From NCBI GenBank assembly GCA_913020665.1, contig CAJVZI010000007.1, positions 1-52,443 of the forward strand: a DNA stretch of 52,443 nucleotides, in the 5' to 3' direction. Shown here piece after piece: positions 35,149 through 44,063 of this stretch. Below the pieces are notes generated by a model. It ran no database searches and was not told where the DNA came from. It saw only the letters and a list, made by a program, of their open reading frames with translations. The DNA comes from an uncultured bacterium. Its GTDB lineage: Bacteria; Fidelibacterota; Marinisomatia; Marinisomatales; UBA1611. The first letter of the stretch is position 1. Every line of letters starts with the position of its first letter. Made by a program: the position numbers and the translations under genes.

Positions 35149-35859
35149 ATGAAAGAATATTTTATTAAATATACAATTGAAATAATTGTAATTATTTTTA
35201 GTATTTCCGTTTCAATCTGGTTGAATGATATATCTATTGAAAATCAAAATGAGAGAGAAAGAATAAAGATTTTGTCCAGCCTTCAAATGGAAATCAATGA
35301 AATTAAATTTTACTGTAATGAAAAAAAGCAAACTTGGGAAAATGACACCCGTCTTCTCAATGAATTTTTAATCCATAGCAATGGAACCTTTAATATTGAT
35401 AATATCCTAAAGATCACGACAAGCAAGAATCGAATTGAAACGTTTATGGTTTTGTATCGTGTGTTTGACCCGCCTCTGAATCGGTATCACGCAATTATCA
35501 ATTCCGGGGATTTAAAATTCGTTAAATCTGAAAAAGTAAAAGAAACATTAAGCCGGCTCCATAACACATCTCTTTCCCATCTTGAGACTGCAGTAGAACA
35601 TGAGAAACAATTAAAACAGAGTTTCGTCCCCTTCATTACGGAAAATCACCCGAGATTAATCCTAGCGAGAAATAATAATCAAATATCGGTTAATCAGTAT
35701 TCAGATATCTTAAATGACGCTGTGAATAATGATGATAGGCTAAAAGCCAAATTTGTAATGCTGAAACGATATCTTGAATTCAAAACATCCATTTTAAAAG
35801 TGTATATGATTAATCTTGAAGACTTGGAATATGAGGTTAATCTAGCCTTAAATAATTAA
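35149..35859 (+). CDS. Single-TM membrane-anchored protein resembling the DUF6090 type
   Basis: The preferred ATG at 35149 has AAAGG eight bases upstream; a GTG at 35128 is the alternative. The 236-residue product begins KEYFIKYTIEIIVIIFSISVSIWLND: a TM helix ending in a WLND/WNE-like turn, followed by a charged helix QNERERIKILSSLQMEINE. This architecture resembles the DUF6090 proteins of marine Bacteroidota (a TM helix followed by NNWNE and a cytosolic coiled coil). The remainder is a helical soluble domain. Function unknown. It converges with the SnoaL-like gene, the ends overlapping by 4 bp. Confidence 0.65.
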   Translation: MKEYFIKYTIEIIVIIFSISVSIWLNDISIENQNERERIKILSSLQMEINEIKFYCNEKKQTWENDTRLLNEFLIHSNGTFNIDNILKITTSKNRIETFMVLYRVFDPPLNRYHAIINSGDLKFVKSEKVKETLSRLHNTSLSHLETAVEHEKQLKQSFVPFITENHPRLILARNNNQISVNQYSDILNDAVNNDDRLKAKFVMLKRYLEFKTSILKVYMINLEDLEYEVNLALNN

Positions 35860-36416
35860 TTCAATCCACCCTGCGTTGCATCTGCATTTACATCACCAGC
35901 GGTTAGTTGGTTAACCATGGACATCACATCAAAGAAATCCTGTTCTTTAGCAATTTTACCATCTTTCATTGTCACCATGGTGGTTCCGGATAGATTTAAT
36001 TTATTTCCTGAAGCGGGCATCCCGAAAAAATCACCGGTATGGGTACCCTTAAAATTCCAATGTTTTACGAGCCGGTTCCCTTGACCCACCACCTCCAGTA
36101 TAGTGAATTCTCGATCTGAAAAACCGGTAATATAGTTCATATAATAATTTTTAGTTGCTTCAATTCCCACAATATCTCCTTGGGCAGTGACCACAACAAC
36201 GTCCTCGTGAAATCGATCTGAATTAACCATTGTAGTATCGCCTTGAACAAATTTTGTCCACGTTTCTTCGTACATGATAGCATTTTGTTCAAGCTGTGCC
36301 TGCGCATCTTGTAGTTCTGAAAGTTGCTTGTCTTTTTCCGACGATCCGCAGCCTGTTAGGGTTGCAAAAACTATTGTAGTTAATATTCCGAAAAATATAG
36401 TTTTGAAATATCTCAT
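35856..36416 (-). CDS. SnoaL-like (ester-cyclase family) lipoprotein
   Basis: The ATG at 36416 is preceded by GAGGAAAG, while an in-frame TTG at 36452 is not. The 186-residue product has a lipobox (LTGC) and then a short coiled stretch. The SnoaL/DUF4440-like alpha+beta barrel follows, with the typical GTHTGDFFGMPASGNKL turn and MVTMKDGKIAKEQDFFD C-terminus. SnoaL-like folds include cyclases and many proteins with no known reaction; the periplasmic location argues against polyketide chemistry. Role unknown. Confidence 0.85.
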   Translation of the reverse strand: MRYFKTIFFGILTTIVFATLTGCGSSEKDKQLSELQDAQAQLEQNAIMYEETWTKFVQGDTTMVNSDRFHEDVVVVTAQGDIVGIEATKNYYMNYITGFSDREFTILEVVGQGNRLVKHWNFKGTHTGDFFGMPASGNKLNLSGTTMVTMKDGKIAKEQDFFDVMSMVNQLTAGDVNADATQGGLN

Positions 36417-36743
36417 GACTTTCCTCTTGGTATTGATTTTTACAACTTCCAATCTATTTTAATAGATGATGATGAAATTTACCACCTAAGAATTGCACCA
36501 TTGAATCTTTTTTACATCTACACCACAATCTATTATTTTGTTAGATTTGGGCGACTTGATGAGAATAAAATGAGGAAACTTTATATATTCACTATCAATT
36601 ACGTTTGCTTTCTTATCTAATTTCAAATTTAAAATAAAAGTCAGGAATGGAATTGGGGTTGAAAAAGACAAGTTTGTAACGGTTGAATGATTAATATGAA
36701 TTTGAAGAAGAATATCAATTATAAATATTAAATTAGGATTATT
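36417..36743. other. Intergenic region with no supported gene
   Basis: About 327 AT-rich bases between the divergent SnoaL-like and DUF302 genes. A 91-codon minus-strand frame (36486-36761) exists but has low-complexity, AT-driven composition and overlaps the DUF302 start, so I do not call it. Promoters for both neighbours should be here. No hairpin or repeat stands out; it may hold decayed coding sequence. Confidence 0.5.
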
Positions 36744-37130
36744 ATGAATTATGGATACCAAAAAACGGTCTCAGTCTCTTTTGATGATGTGGATGCAAAA
36801 ATTCGATCTGCACTTGCAGATATTGGGTTTGGCGTTATCACAGAAATAAATATTAAAAAGACCTTCAAAGAAAAATTGAACCTAGACTATCCAAGGTTTA
36901 GGATATTGGGAGCTTGTAACCCAGAATTAGCCGAAAAAGCACTCAACCTTCAACCTGAGGTTGCAATGCTTATGCCATGCAATGTAGTGTTTTGGGAAAA
37001 TAACGATGGATCTGTGACACTATCTGTTGTCGATGCAGAACAGCAATTAAGTGCAACTGACCATGATGATCTGATACAACTAGGAAAAGATGTCGATCTC
37101 ATGCTTAAGGGCGCAATTGATTCAATATAG
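36744..37130 (+). CDS. DUF302-family protein
   Basis: A 128-residue single-domain protein matching DUF302. It shows SFDDVDAKIRSALADIGFGVITEI, then KKTFKEKL...YPRFRILGACNPELAEKAL and the MLMPCNVVFWE strand with a Cys. The family fold is a ferredoxin-like or TBP-like dimer; the RILGACNP and PCNV cysteines are typical. The biochemical role of the family is not established, although it is often found near redox or metal genes. No signal peptide. Stands alone. Confidence 0.9.
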   Translation: MNYGYQKTVSVSFDDVDAKIRSALADIGFGVITEINIKKTFKEKLNLDYPRFRILGACNPELAEKALNLQPEVAMLMPCNVVFWENNDGSVTLSVVDAEQQLSATDHDDLIQLGKDVDLMLKGAIDSI

Positions 37131-37194
37131 ATATTATAGTTTTTAATTCTTTCTTTCTTCTCAAAAATATTTTTTTAACCTGTAAATTTGCTCA

Positions 37195-38586
37195 ATGGAA
37201 TCAAATTCTAGATCAAGATTAGCTTCCTTCCTAGAAAATCCACAAAAAGCATTATGGACATTAGCTATCCCTATTATGTTCGGGATGGGTATACATACTC
37301 TATATAATATTGTTGATATGTTATTTATTGGTCGTTTAGGAGGGGATGCTATTGCAGGGGTCGCATTTAATATGCCGATTTTCTTCTTAATGCTTGGTCT
37401 AACAATGGGTCTTGGTTCAGGGGTCACCGCTTCCATAGCCAGATTGATAGGTGAAAAAGATAAAAGGGGAGCAGATAATAGTGCAGAGCATGCAATTGCT
37501 ATGGCAGCATCTATTTCTGGAGTTTTCACATTATTAGGTATTTATTTTGGTAAAGATATCTTATCAATGTTAGGGGCAGAAGGTGATATCCTTACCCTAG
37601 GTTGGGATTATCTTTCTATGATCGTTCTTGGGTTGCCCTTTATGGTTTTTTCAGGATTTTTTAGGTCTATTCTTGCTGGAGAAGGCGATATGAAATTTCC
37701 AATGATGGTAGCAGGACTTGGTACAATATTGAATATTATTCTTGACCCTATATTCATTTTTGATCTTGAAGATTATGGAAATTTTGGATTAGGAATGGGA
37801 GTGAAGGGTGCAGCTTTAGCAACTGTAGTATCGCAACTAAGCGTATTTCTAATATTTATTTATATGTTATTTGTTAAGGAGCATGCTTATATCACGTTTA
37901 ATCTAAAAGATTTCTCTCCATCAAGATCGATTCTCTGGGATATCATTAAAGTAGGATTACCTGCCTCCTTATCAATGATCATTATGGCTGTAGGTCAAGG
38001 TGTGTTCAATAAGATATTAATTCATTATTCTTCCCAAACCGTAGCAGCATACCAAGTTGCAGGTAGATTAGATATGCTGATATTTCTCCCTATTTTTGCG
38101 ATTGCTGGTGGTATGACTACACTTGTGGGCATGTTCTATGGTGCAAAAGAGATCAGTGCTCTTAACCAGATAATTCGCTATGGGATAAAAAGTTCATTTA
38201 TTATCACTTTAATATCATCGGCATTTGTTTATCTATTTGCAGAGACATTCTCCTCTTGGTTCACAAATGATCAGGAGATCATAGATGTATCCGTTGGCTT
38301 TTTAAGGTTGTTAAGCCTTATATATCCGTTGGTTGCTATTGCAATAACCTCTGGCAGGGTCATGCAGGGTCTAGGTAAAGGGTTACCTGTCTTAATCATT
38401 ACAGTAATAAGGGTATTAGGTATTAGTGCTCCTTTGTCACTTTATTTTAGTTTTATACTAGAAAAACCAGTAGAATGGAATTGGTATGCAATGATGATAG
38501 CTGCAGCTATTTCATTTACAATTGCGGTATATTGGGTACGTTTTGAATTGAATAAGATCAATAAGATACATGGAGAAACTATATGA
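37195..38586 (+). CDS. MATE-family multidrug/cation antiporter
   Basis: A 463-residue, 12-TM transporter. The family pattern is clear: WTLAIPIMFGMGIHTLYNIVDMLFIGRLGGDAIAGV at the start and a second half repeating the pseudo-two-fold order (LPASLSMIIMAVGQGVFNKILIHY). GSGVTASIARLIGEKD matches the loop common in NorM/DinF members. It likely exports cationic drugs or toxic metabolites in exchange for Na+ or H+. The stop overlaps the pterin dehydratase start by 4 bp. Confidence 0.94.
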   Translation: MESNSRSRLASFLENPQKALWTLAIPIMFGMGIHTLYNIVDMLFIGRLGGDAIAGVAFNMPIFFLMLGLTMGLGSGVTASIARLIGEKDKRGADNSAEHAIAMAASISGVFTLLGIYFGKDILSMLGAEGDILTLGWDYLSMIVLGLPFMVFSGFFRSILAGEGDMKFPMMVAGLGTILNIILDPIFIFDLEDYGNFGLGMGVKGAALATVVSQLSVFLIFIYMLFVKEHAYITFNLKDFSPSRSILWDIIKVGLPASLSMIIMAVGQGVFNKILIHYSSQTVAAYQVAGRLDMLIFLPIFAIAGGMTTLVGMFYGAKEISALNQIIRYGIKSSFIITLISSAFVYLFAETFSSWFTNDQEIIDVSVGFLRLLSLIYPLVAIAITSGRVMQGLGKGLPVLIITVIRVLGISAPLSLYFSFILEKPVEWNWYAMMIAAAISFTIAVYWVRFELNKINKIHGETI

Positions 38587-38861
38587 GTCTATTATCTAAG
38601 GCAGAGATCCAAAAAGGTATAAGTGACCTGGATGGTTGGGAATATGTAGATGGTTCGATAAAGAAAACATTCTCATTTGATACATATATGGATAGTATAT
38701 CATTTATCAATTTGCTAGCAAAAAAGGCAGAAATAGAAAACCACCACCCAGATATGTACGTGGGATGGTGTAAGATAAATATAACATTTACCTCACATGA
38801 TCAGGGAGGGGTAACAGCTGCTTGTATAAATATGGCGAAACAGGCAGACAGTATTTTATAA
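38583..38861 (+). CDS. phhB: Pterin-4a-carbinolamine dehydratase
   Basis: A 92-residue enzyme that dehydrates 4a-hydroxytetrahydropterin during pterin cofactor turnover. The active-site motif NHHPDMYVGW (His54, His55, Pro56) and SHDQGGVT (His72) are present; the helix EIQKGISDLDGWEY precedes them. The C-terminal LT-x2-D position reads VTAAC, a mild deviation. No aromatic hydroxylase is visible nearby, so the role may be the alternative folate- or molybdopterin-associated one. The ATGA overlap with the MATE gene implies coupling. Confidence 0.92.
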   Translation: MSLLSKAEIQKGISDLDGWEYVDGSIKKTFSFDTYMDSISFINLLAKKAEIENHHPDMYVGWCKINITFTSHDQGGVTAACINMAKQADSIL

Positions 38862-38865
38862 TATA

Positions 38866-39432
38866 TTATATCTTACGTATAGATGTTATCAGCGTAGCAC
38901 AAACAGCAGATTTGACAACATCTCCTACAAGAAATGGATAGAAGCCCATGAAAAGGGCATCATTGAATCCTAACTTGAAAGCAGCAAGATACATAGTACC
39001 AAAGATCAGGATCAGCGTAGTAGCAGCAAAACAAGATAAAAAACTATTTAGTGGTTTGGATGTCAGGCCATTTTCAGCTAAATATCCTATAAGAAAAGCA
39101 GCTATAACAAATCCCCACAAATAACCGGCTGTTGGCCCCACCAATACATGCGCACCTGCTTTCATTTGTGCAAAGACTGGAAGTCCCATAGCACCTTCTA
39201 TAAGATAGCATAGAACAGATAGTGCACCTTTTTTTGAACCTAATAAAGCCCCAACCAATACAACACCAATAGTTTGCCCTGTGATCGGCACTGGACTAAA
39301 TGGTATCGGTATCGAGACCTGTGCTAGAATACCGATCAATAAAGACCCTATAAGGATAGTGAAAATATTAGCGGTTTTATCATCAATTGATAGAATACCT
39401 GTATCATCAAATAAAATTGTTTTTGTTTTCAT
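38866..39432 (-). CDS. bioY: BioY-family biotin transporter (S component)
   Basis: A 188-residue, six-TM protein with the BioY core: SIPIPFSPVPITGQTIGVVLVGALLGSKKG, then AGAHVLVGPTAGYLWGFVIAAFLIGYLAE and GFYPFLVGDVVKSAVC. It binds and imports biotin, alone or with shared ECF energising components, none of which is visible here. It is the last gene of the large minus-strand operon, 20 bp after the SDR gene. Confidence 0.95.
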   Translation of the reverse strand: MKTKTILFDDTGILSIDDKTANIFTILIGSLLIGILAQVSIPIPFSPVPITGQTIGVVLVGALLGSKKGALSVLCYLIEGAMGLPVFAQMKAGAHVLVGPTAGYLWGFVIAAFLIGYLAENGLTSKPLNSFLSCFAATTLILIFGTMYLAAFKLGFNDALFMGFYPFLVGDVVKSAVCATLITSIRKI

Positions 39433-39452
39433 GTTATAAAATTATTCAATTT

Positions 39453-40211
39453 TTAATTAATTGGCTTATGAAAGATTTTTTTTATTACATAATTATAAAG
39501 CCACTCGGGAATGACCTTAGCGATAAAAATTAATATCTTATAATGCCATGGATATACATATGTATTCTTGCCTTTAGATATGATCTTAACAAATCTTTCA
39601 GCAGCCTTATCAGGTGACTTCATTGGTAGTTTTCTTGCAGGTCCTTTTACAATTGGAGTGTCAACAAACCCAGGACAAATAGATATGGTTTTAATATTAT
39701 GTCTTTGTAGAGTTGGCCTCCATGAATCGAAGATCATCCGTATTGCTATCTTAGAGCTAGTATATCCACCATGAAATGGTAATGGAACATAGCTAGCAAC
39801 AGAACTTATACAGACCAAGGATCCGCTTTTTTGTTCTTTCATATATGGAATAAAAGGCATTAGTGTATTGGTAACACCAAGTATATTGGTTTTTAATACA
39901 TTGTTTATATCTTTACTAGAACCTGAATATATATTATCATTACCTCCAATACCTGCATTTGCTATGACACAATCAATGCCATCCGCATCTTCAATGAATT
40001 GCTTTGCGATCATTTCACATTTATTTCTATCCTGTACATCCAGTTGATAAACGAATGGAGTAGCTCCTAGTTCTTTGCATGCATTTGAAACTTCATTAAG
40101 CATTTCGATCCTTCTTGCTGAAAGCCCTAAGGTACATTTCCTTTTTGCATATGCCAGTGCAAGTGATTTTCCTATACCTGATGACGCACCTGTTATAAAG
40201 ACCTTATTCAT
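39453..40211 (-). CDS. Short-chain dehydrogenase/reductase
   Basis: A 252-residue classical SDR with a Rossmann fold. The cofactor motif TGASSGIG is at 7-14, NAG at 85-87, and the catalytic Ser near 137 with Tyr150 and Lys154 (GGYTSSK). R33-R34 in the SARRIE stretch after the second strand suggests NADP(H) preference. A C-terminal tail with a hydrophobic segment (FIAKVIPEWLYNYVIKKIF) may associate with the membrane. The substrate is unknown. The start overlaps the MBL-fold gene by 4 bp. Confidence 0.88.
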   Translation of the reverse strand: MNKVFITGASSGIGKSLALAYAKRKCTLGLSARRIEMLNEVSNACKELGATPFVYQLDVQDRNKCEMIAKQFIEDADGIDCVIANAGIGGNDNIYSGSSKDINNVLKTNILGVTNTLMPFIPYMKEQKSGSLVCISSVASYVPLPFHGGYTSSKIAIRMIFDSWRPTLQRHNIKTISICPGFVDTPIVKGPARKLPMKSPDKAAERFVKIISKGKNTYVYPWHYKILIFIAKVIPEWLYNYVIKKIFHKPIN

Positions 40212-41110
40212 AAGCTAAATTGGTGGTTCTCTCTTGCAATATTAAATCGTTTAGATCTTATATGGTTTTCCGCTGCACTATTTTTTTTGATAGCAGGGTT
40301 GGAATGATTTAAATGAATAAAGTGAACCTTATTTCTATGCGGTGTACTTAGGTTAAATAGAGTTTCCATGCTTTCTATGATAAATGGATGTGGTATCTCA
40401 TCCATATTTCGATGTGGTAGTTCATCTTGTGAAAAGAATGTACCATCAATTAAAGCAAAATCAATATTCATCACTAATTTATAAATATTTTGTTCCCATT
40501 TTTCCCATTTATCAATATCTGGTATATAGATAAGAGATTGCTCTGGCCCCATTATCCTAAAGCCTACTGTCTCAGAATATTCATCACGGTGTGGCACCAA
40601 GAAAGGTTCAATGAATAATTGTTCACCTATTTTTAATTCTTTGCCCTCTTTAAGAGATTGAATTTTTATATTTTCAAGCTCTACAAGTTGATTCCATGGC
40701 CCATTATTTTCTAAAAAGGATCTCATTCGTGGCATAGCATATATAGGAATATCTTTGGCGCCCATTACTTCTCGACCAAGTTGTAGTAAACCAACATAAT
40801 GACCCATGTGAGCGTGAGTCAAGAAGATTCCAGCTAGCTCAGTTTTGTGATCAAGAGTAAGTGTGCGTAATTGCTCTGGAAGATCCGGTGTGGCGTCGAT
40901 CAGCCAACTTTGTTTTGTTCTTGGGTCTACGACCCCAATGCATGAAACTTTCTCTCCTTCATTGGTTTCCCATAGTCCTTTACAGCAGGTTTTATCACAG
41001 CCTGCATGAGGTAAGCCTCCATCTTGGGCAATGCCAAGAACCACAACGTAAGGTCTATTACTAGAAAATAAGATTCCTATTAGTGACGCTATTATCAACA
41101 GATTTTTCAT
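40208..41110 (-). CDS. PqqB-like metallo-beta-lactamase-fold hydrolase, exported
   Basis: A 300-residue protein with a signal peptide (1-18). Its opening VVLGIAQDGGLPHAGC with Cys38 and Cys42-43 resembles PqqB. The metal motif is FLTHAHMGHYVGL (His99, His101, His104); the usual Asp of THxHxDH is Gly103, as in a known PqqB-like subgroup. Other metal-side residues may be His174-like VPHRDEY, Asp in DIDK and DGTFF, and HLNHSNP near the end. No other PQQ biosynthesis gene is visible, so a role in making PQQ is doubtful; it is probably a periplasmic hydrolase of the sugar-salvage operon. Five bases separate it from the DUF5009 gene. Confidence 0.85.
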   Translation of the reverse strand: MKNLLIIASLIGILFSSNRPYVVVLGIAQDGGLPHAGCDKTCCKGLWETNEGEKVSCIGVVDPRTKQSWLIDATPDLPEQLRTLTLDHKTELAGIFLTHAHMGHYVGLLQLGREVMGAKDIPIYAMPRMRSFLENNGPWNQLVELENIKIQSLKEGKELKIGEQLFIEPFLVPHRDEYSETVGFRIMGPEQSLIYIPDIDKWEKWEQNIYKLVMNIDFALIDGTFFSQDELPHRNMDEIPHPFIIESMETLFNLSTPHRNKVHFIHLNHSNPAIKKNSAAENHIRSKRFNIARENHQFSL

Positions 41111-41115
41111 TGATC

Positions 41116-42234
41116 TTATAATTTGATTTGAATATTCTTTTTATGCATCCAATAAAGAATACACCAGAATCCCAATACATGTGATAATGCAAAAAGTAGT
41201 GATCCGTTAAGATCTCCAGCCATTGGCACAAAAACGGTTTTATAAAGATAATGATAGGCATTTACCATATTACCATCGAGTTCACGATCAATATTTAAGA
41301 TCGTTTTTACCCATAAACCCGAAATAATAAAAAGAAAGATCGAGTTGGTGCCAAATACTTCAAAGAACCAGAATGGCTTTTTCCAATGCTTGATATCAAT
41401 AAGGTATGTGAGGAATGATAAAATAATTGCTGCTATTCCACCAGTAAATAAAACATATGAGCTGGTCCATATGGCTTTGTTGATCGGGAAAATAAAGCCC
41501 CAGATGTAACCTAAAATAGTGATTGCGATACCAAAGATGGCCATTCTTTTTGAGCAGTCGGTATAATTTTTTGTAGTATGTAGCATTCCACCCATAAGAT
41601 AACCAATGATCACGGTGCCAACTGAAGGGATGGTACTTAAAAGACCCTCAGGATCAAAATATACCCCAAATCCGCTGTAGAGATGTTTTTCCCCTAGAAT
41701 GAGGATATCAAGTTTGCGTACTAGATTTGCTTCTAAGCTATAAGGGTCCGATGATACACCTATCCATAGAAGACCCCAGTAAAATAATAAGATTCCAACG
41801 AGGATCTGTGTCATTTGTTTAAAATCAAATCTTATGATCAATAAGGCACTTATTCCGTATGCTAGTGCAATACGTTGTAGTACTCCAAAGACCCTGAAAG
41901 TAGACCAGTCCCAGTCTTGCCTGATGAAGGGGTAGGCATTGAGTATTATACCTGCCATGAAGATTGAAAAAGTTCTCCAGAAAATATGTTTATAGAAATC
42001 TTTTGAAGGGAAATAATGCCATTTTACAAATGCAAATCTCATAGAAGCGCCTACGAGAAAAAGAAAAAAAGGAAATACAAGATCAGTAGGTGTGCATCCA
42101 TGCCATTTTGCATGGAGTAATGGCCCATATACGTGGCCCCAGCTTCCAGGATTATTAACGATGATCATAAATGCGATCGTCATTCCTCTAAAGATATCGA
42201 TAGAATAGATGCGTCTTGGTTCAGACATGTTCAA
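41116..42234 (-). CDS. DUF5009/HGSNAT-like membrane acyltransferase
   Basis: A 372-residue, ~10-TM protein. The opening RIYSIDIFRGMTIAFMIIVNNPGSWGHVYGPLLHAKWHGCTPTDLVFPFFLFLVGASM is split here only for recognition: the key parts are DIFRGM, NNPGSW and WHGCTPTDLVFPFFLF. These match the DUF5009 (COG4299) family related to heparan-alpha-glucosaminide N-acetyltransferase and bacterial NagX. Family members are encoded with N-acetyl-sugar uptake and recycling genes and may acylate a sugar across the membrane. The start overlaps the symporter gene by 4 bp. Confidence 0.9.
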   Translation of the reverse strand: MNMSEPRRIYSIDIFRGMTIAFMIIVNNPGSWGHVYGPLLHAKWHGCTPTDLVFPFFLFLVGASMRFAFVKWHYFPSKDFYKHIFWRTFSIFMAGIILNAYPFIRQDWDWSTFRVFGVLQRIALAYGISALLIIRFDFKQMTQILVGILLFYWGLLWIGVSSDPYSLEANLVRKLDILILGEKHLYSGFGVYFDPEGLLSTIPSVGTVIIGYLMGGMLHTTKNYTDCSKRMAIFGIAITILGYIWGFIFPINKAIWTSSYVLFTGGIAAIILSFLTYLIDIKHWKKPFWFFEVFGTNSIFLFIISGLWVKTILNIDRELDGNMVNAYHYLYKTVFVPMAGDLNGSLLFALSHVLGFWCILYWMHKKNIQIKL

Positions 42235-44063
42235 TTTAATTTTGATATGCTTCTATTCCAGATCAAATAAGATCCTATAAAAGCACAACCGATCAATAAT
42301 ACTGCATTGCTAAAATTATTGAATATCAGATTACCAATCCCAAATGTAAAACCATATATCATCATGATTCCTGCTATCCATTGAACTATTATTCCTTTGC
42401 TTACTGGCTGAACAGTATGTTCAAAATCTTTTGTTATAGGTGCCCACCATCCACCAGGTTGAACACGTTCATAGAATATCTTTAATTGATCAGAAGGCTC
42501 GGGTCTTGTCATGAATGTTACACTTACCCAAGCAATAATAGCACAAGGGACTATGATCATTAGTTTATGATGAACCTGGAGCGTGATACCAAATAGAACT
42601 GGAGCTGCTCCAAATAGTGAGTATGTTTCTCCTGCTGAAATTGTTTGGCTCCATGCAATGAGTTCTAGAGTGATCGTTATGATGATAGATGTAGCTAATG
42701 CGGTGATCTCACTCCAAGCATTTATTCTCCACCAGAACCAACGCAGAATTAAGACCAACCCAATTCCAGCTCCCATAGAAAAAATAAACTCCCATGCTTT
42801 TGAGATACTTTGCATTTTTAATGCTGTGAATGCTGCGAGGATCATTAGCACTACGGTAATTATCTTTCCAATGAATACATAATGTTTTTCTGATTCATTT
42901 GGTTTGAAGAATCTTTTATAGACATCATTTATTAAATAGGAGGCACCCCAGTTCAAGTGCGTGTCAATGGTTGACATGAACGCTGCTAAAAATGAAACGA
43001 TAAGTATTCCTTTCAAACCAGGGCCTAAAAGAGAATTCATAACCAAAGGGTATCCTGCTTTTACTCCAAGTTCACTATAAGAGGCAGGGATCATTGGGAA
43101 CATGACAATAGAAACAACAGCAACAATGATCCAAGGCCAAACCCTTAATGCATAATGCGCAAGGTTGAACCATAGTGTCGCTAATAGTGCGTGCCTTTCA
43201 TTTTTTGCTGAAGACATTCTTTGTATTATATAACCACCACCATCTGTACCGTGGTGGCTCCACCACATGACTGTAATAAAAATAAGGAACTTTGAAAAAG
43301 GAGATTCCCAAAATGTGGATGTGTTGTAAGCAGCATCAGGCACAGGAGGTATGAATTTCAAAGTATTTTCGTTTACTGCATCAGAGCCCATAAGTTGGGA
43401 AAGTTTTAATAATAAATTGTCCATACCGCCAACATGATCCAGTGCTATGATCGCAAGAGCAATGGAACCAAACATAGCAATACAGAATTGGACAAGATCT
43501 GTGACCACTACACCCCAAAATCCAGATAGAATAGCATATACAAGTGCAATGAACACACACAGCCAAACGGCAGTCCATTTGTCCATATTAAGCATCACAG
43601 ATACCACTGATGCCATGGCATTTATCACCCAGCCCATTACAATAAAATTATACAGGATAGAAAAATATCCTGCCTTAAATGCGCGCAAGAATGCAGCAGG
43701 CTTTCCACTATATCGGATCTCTAAGAGTTCATTATCGGTCAGCACCTCTGCTCGACGCCATAGCCTGGAGAAAAGAAAAACACCAAGTAATGAACCCATA
43801 AGTAGGTTCCACCAGAACCAATTCTGCCAAATGCCAGGGCCTCGTACGAACTCAGTGATGGCGAGAGGTGTGTCCGCAGCAAATGTTGTTGCTACCATAG
43901 ATGTACCTACGACCCACCAAGGAAGTGAGCGCCCGGATAAAAAATATTCTTCTGTATTGGACGCTGCTCTTTTTGAAAAATAGATGCCAACGCTTAATGA
44001 GAATCCTATATAAGCTACTATGATCGACCAATCGATCCAATGAAGTGATACTGATTCAGTCAT
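42231..44063 (-). CDS. Sodium:solute symporter (SSS family)
   Basis: A 610-residue symporter with 13-15 TM helices. The N-terminal region has the SSS pattern: GIYFSKRAASNTEEYFLSGRSLPWWVVGTSMVATTFAADTP in several pieces, and the core has FLAAFMSTIDTHLNWGASYLINDVYKRF, the family's sodium-binding helix. The C-terminus is extended with extra helices after a conserved EPSDQLKIFYERVQPGGWWAPI linker, a marker of a subset of FCB-group SSS proteins. Surrounding genes make an amino sugar or peptidoglycan fragment the likely substrate. It overlaps SpoIID/LytB by 8 bp. Confidence 0.93.
   Translation of the reverse strand: MTESVSLHWIDWSIIVAYIGFSLSVGIYFSKRAASNTEEYFLSGRSLPWWVVGTSMVATTFAADTPLAITEFVRGPGIWQNWFWWNLLMGSLLGVFLFSRLWRRAEVLTDNELLEIRYSGKPAAFLRAFKAGYFSILYNFIVMGWVINAMASVVSVMLNMDKWTAVWLCVFIALVYAILSGFWGVVVTDLVQFCIAMFGSIALAIIALDHVGGMDNLLLKLSQLMGSDAVNENTLKFIPPVPDAAYNTSTFWESPFSKFLIFITVMWWSHHGTDGGGYIIQRMSSAKNERHALLATLWFNLAHYALRVWPWIIVAVVSIVMFPMIPASYSELGVKAGYPLVMNSLLGPGLKGILIVSFLAAFMSTIDTHLNWGASYLINDVYKRFFKPNESEKHYVFIGKIITVVLMILAAFTALKMQSISKAWEFIFSMGAGIGLVLILRWFWWRINAWSEITALATSIIITITLELIAWSQTISAGETYSLFGAAPVLFGITLQVHHKLMIIVPCAIIAWVSVTFMTRPEPSDQLKIFYERVQPGGWWAPITKDFEHTVQPVSKGIIVQWIAGIMMIYGFTFGIGNLIFNNFSNAVLLIGCAFIGSYLIWNRSISKLN

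Noticed and set aside
36486-36761. A 91-codon minus-strand frame between the SnoaL-like and DUF302 genes
   Set aside because: It overlaps the DUF302 start, has AT-driven Ile/Asn/Lys composition and no recognisable motif or ribosome site; kept only as intergenic sequence.
40208-41110. PQQ biosynthesis locus
   Set aside because: Only a PqqB-like hydrolase with signal peptide is present and no other pqq gene is nearby.
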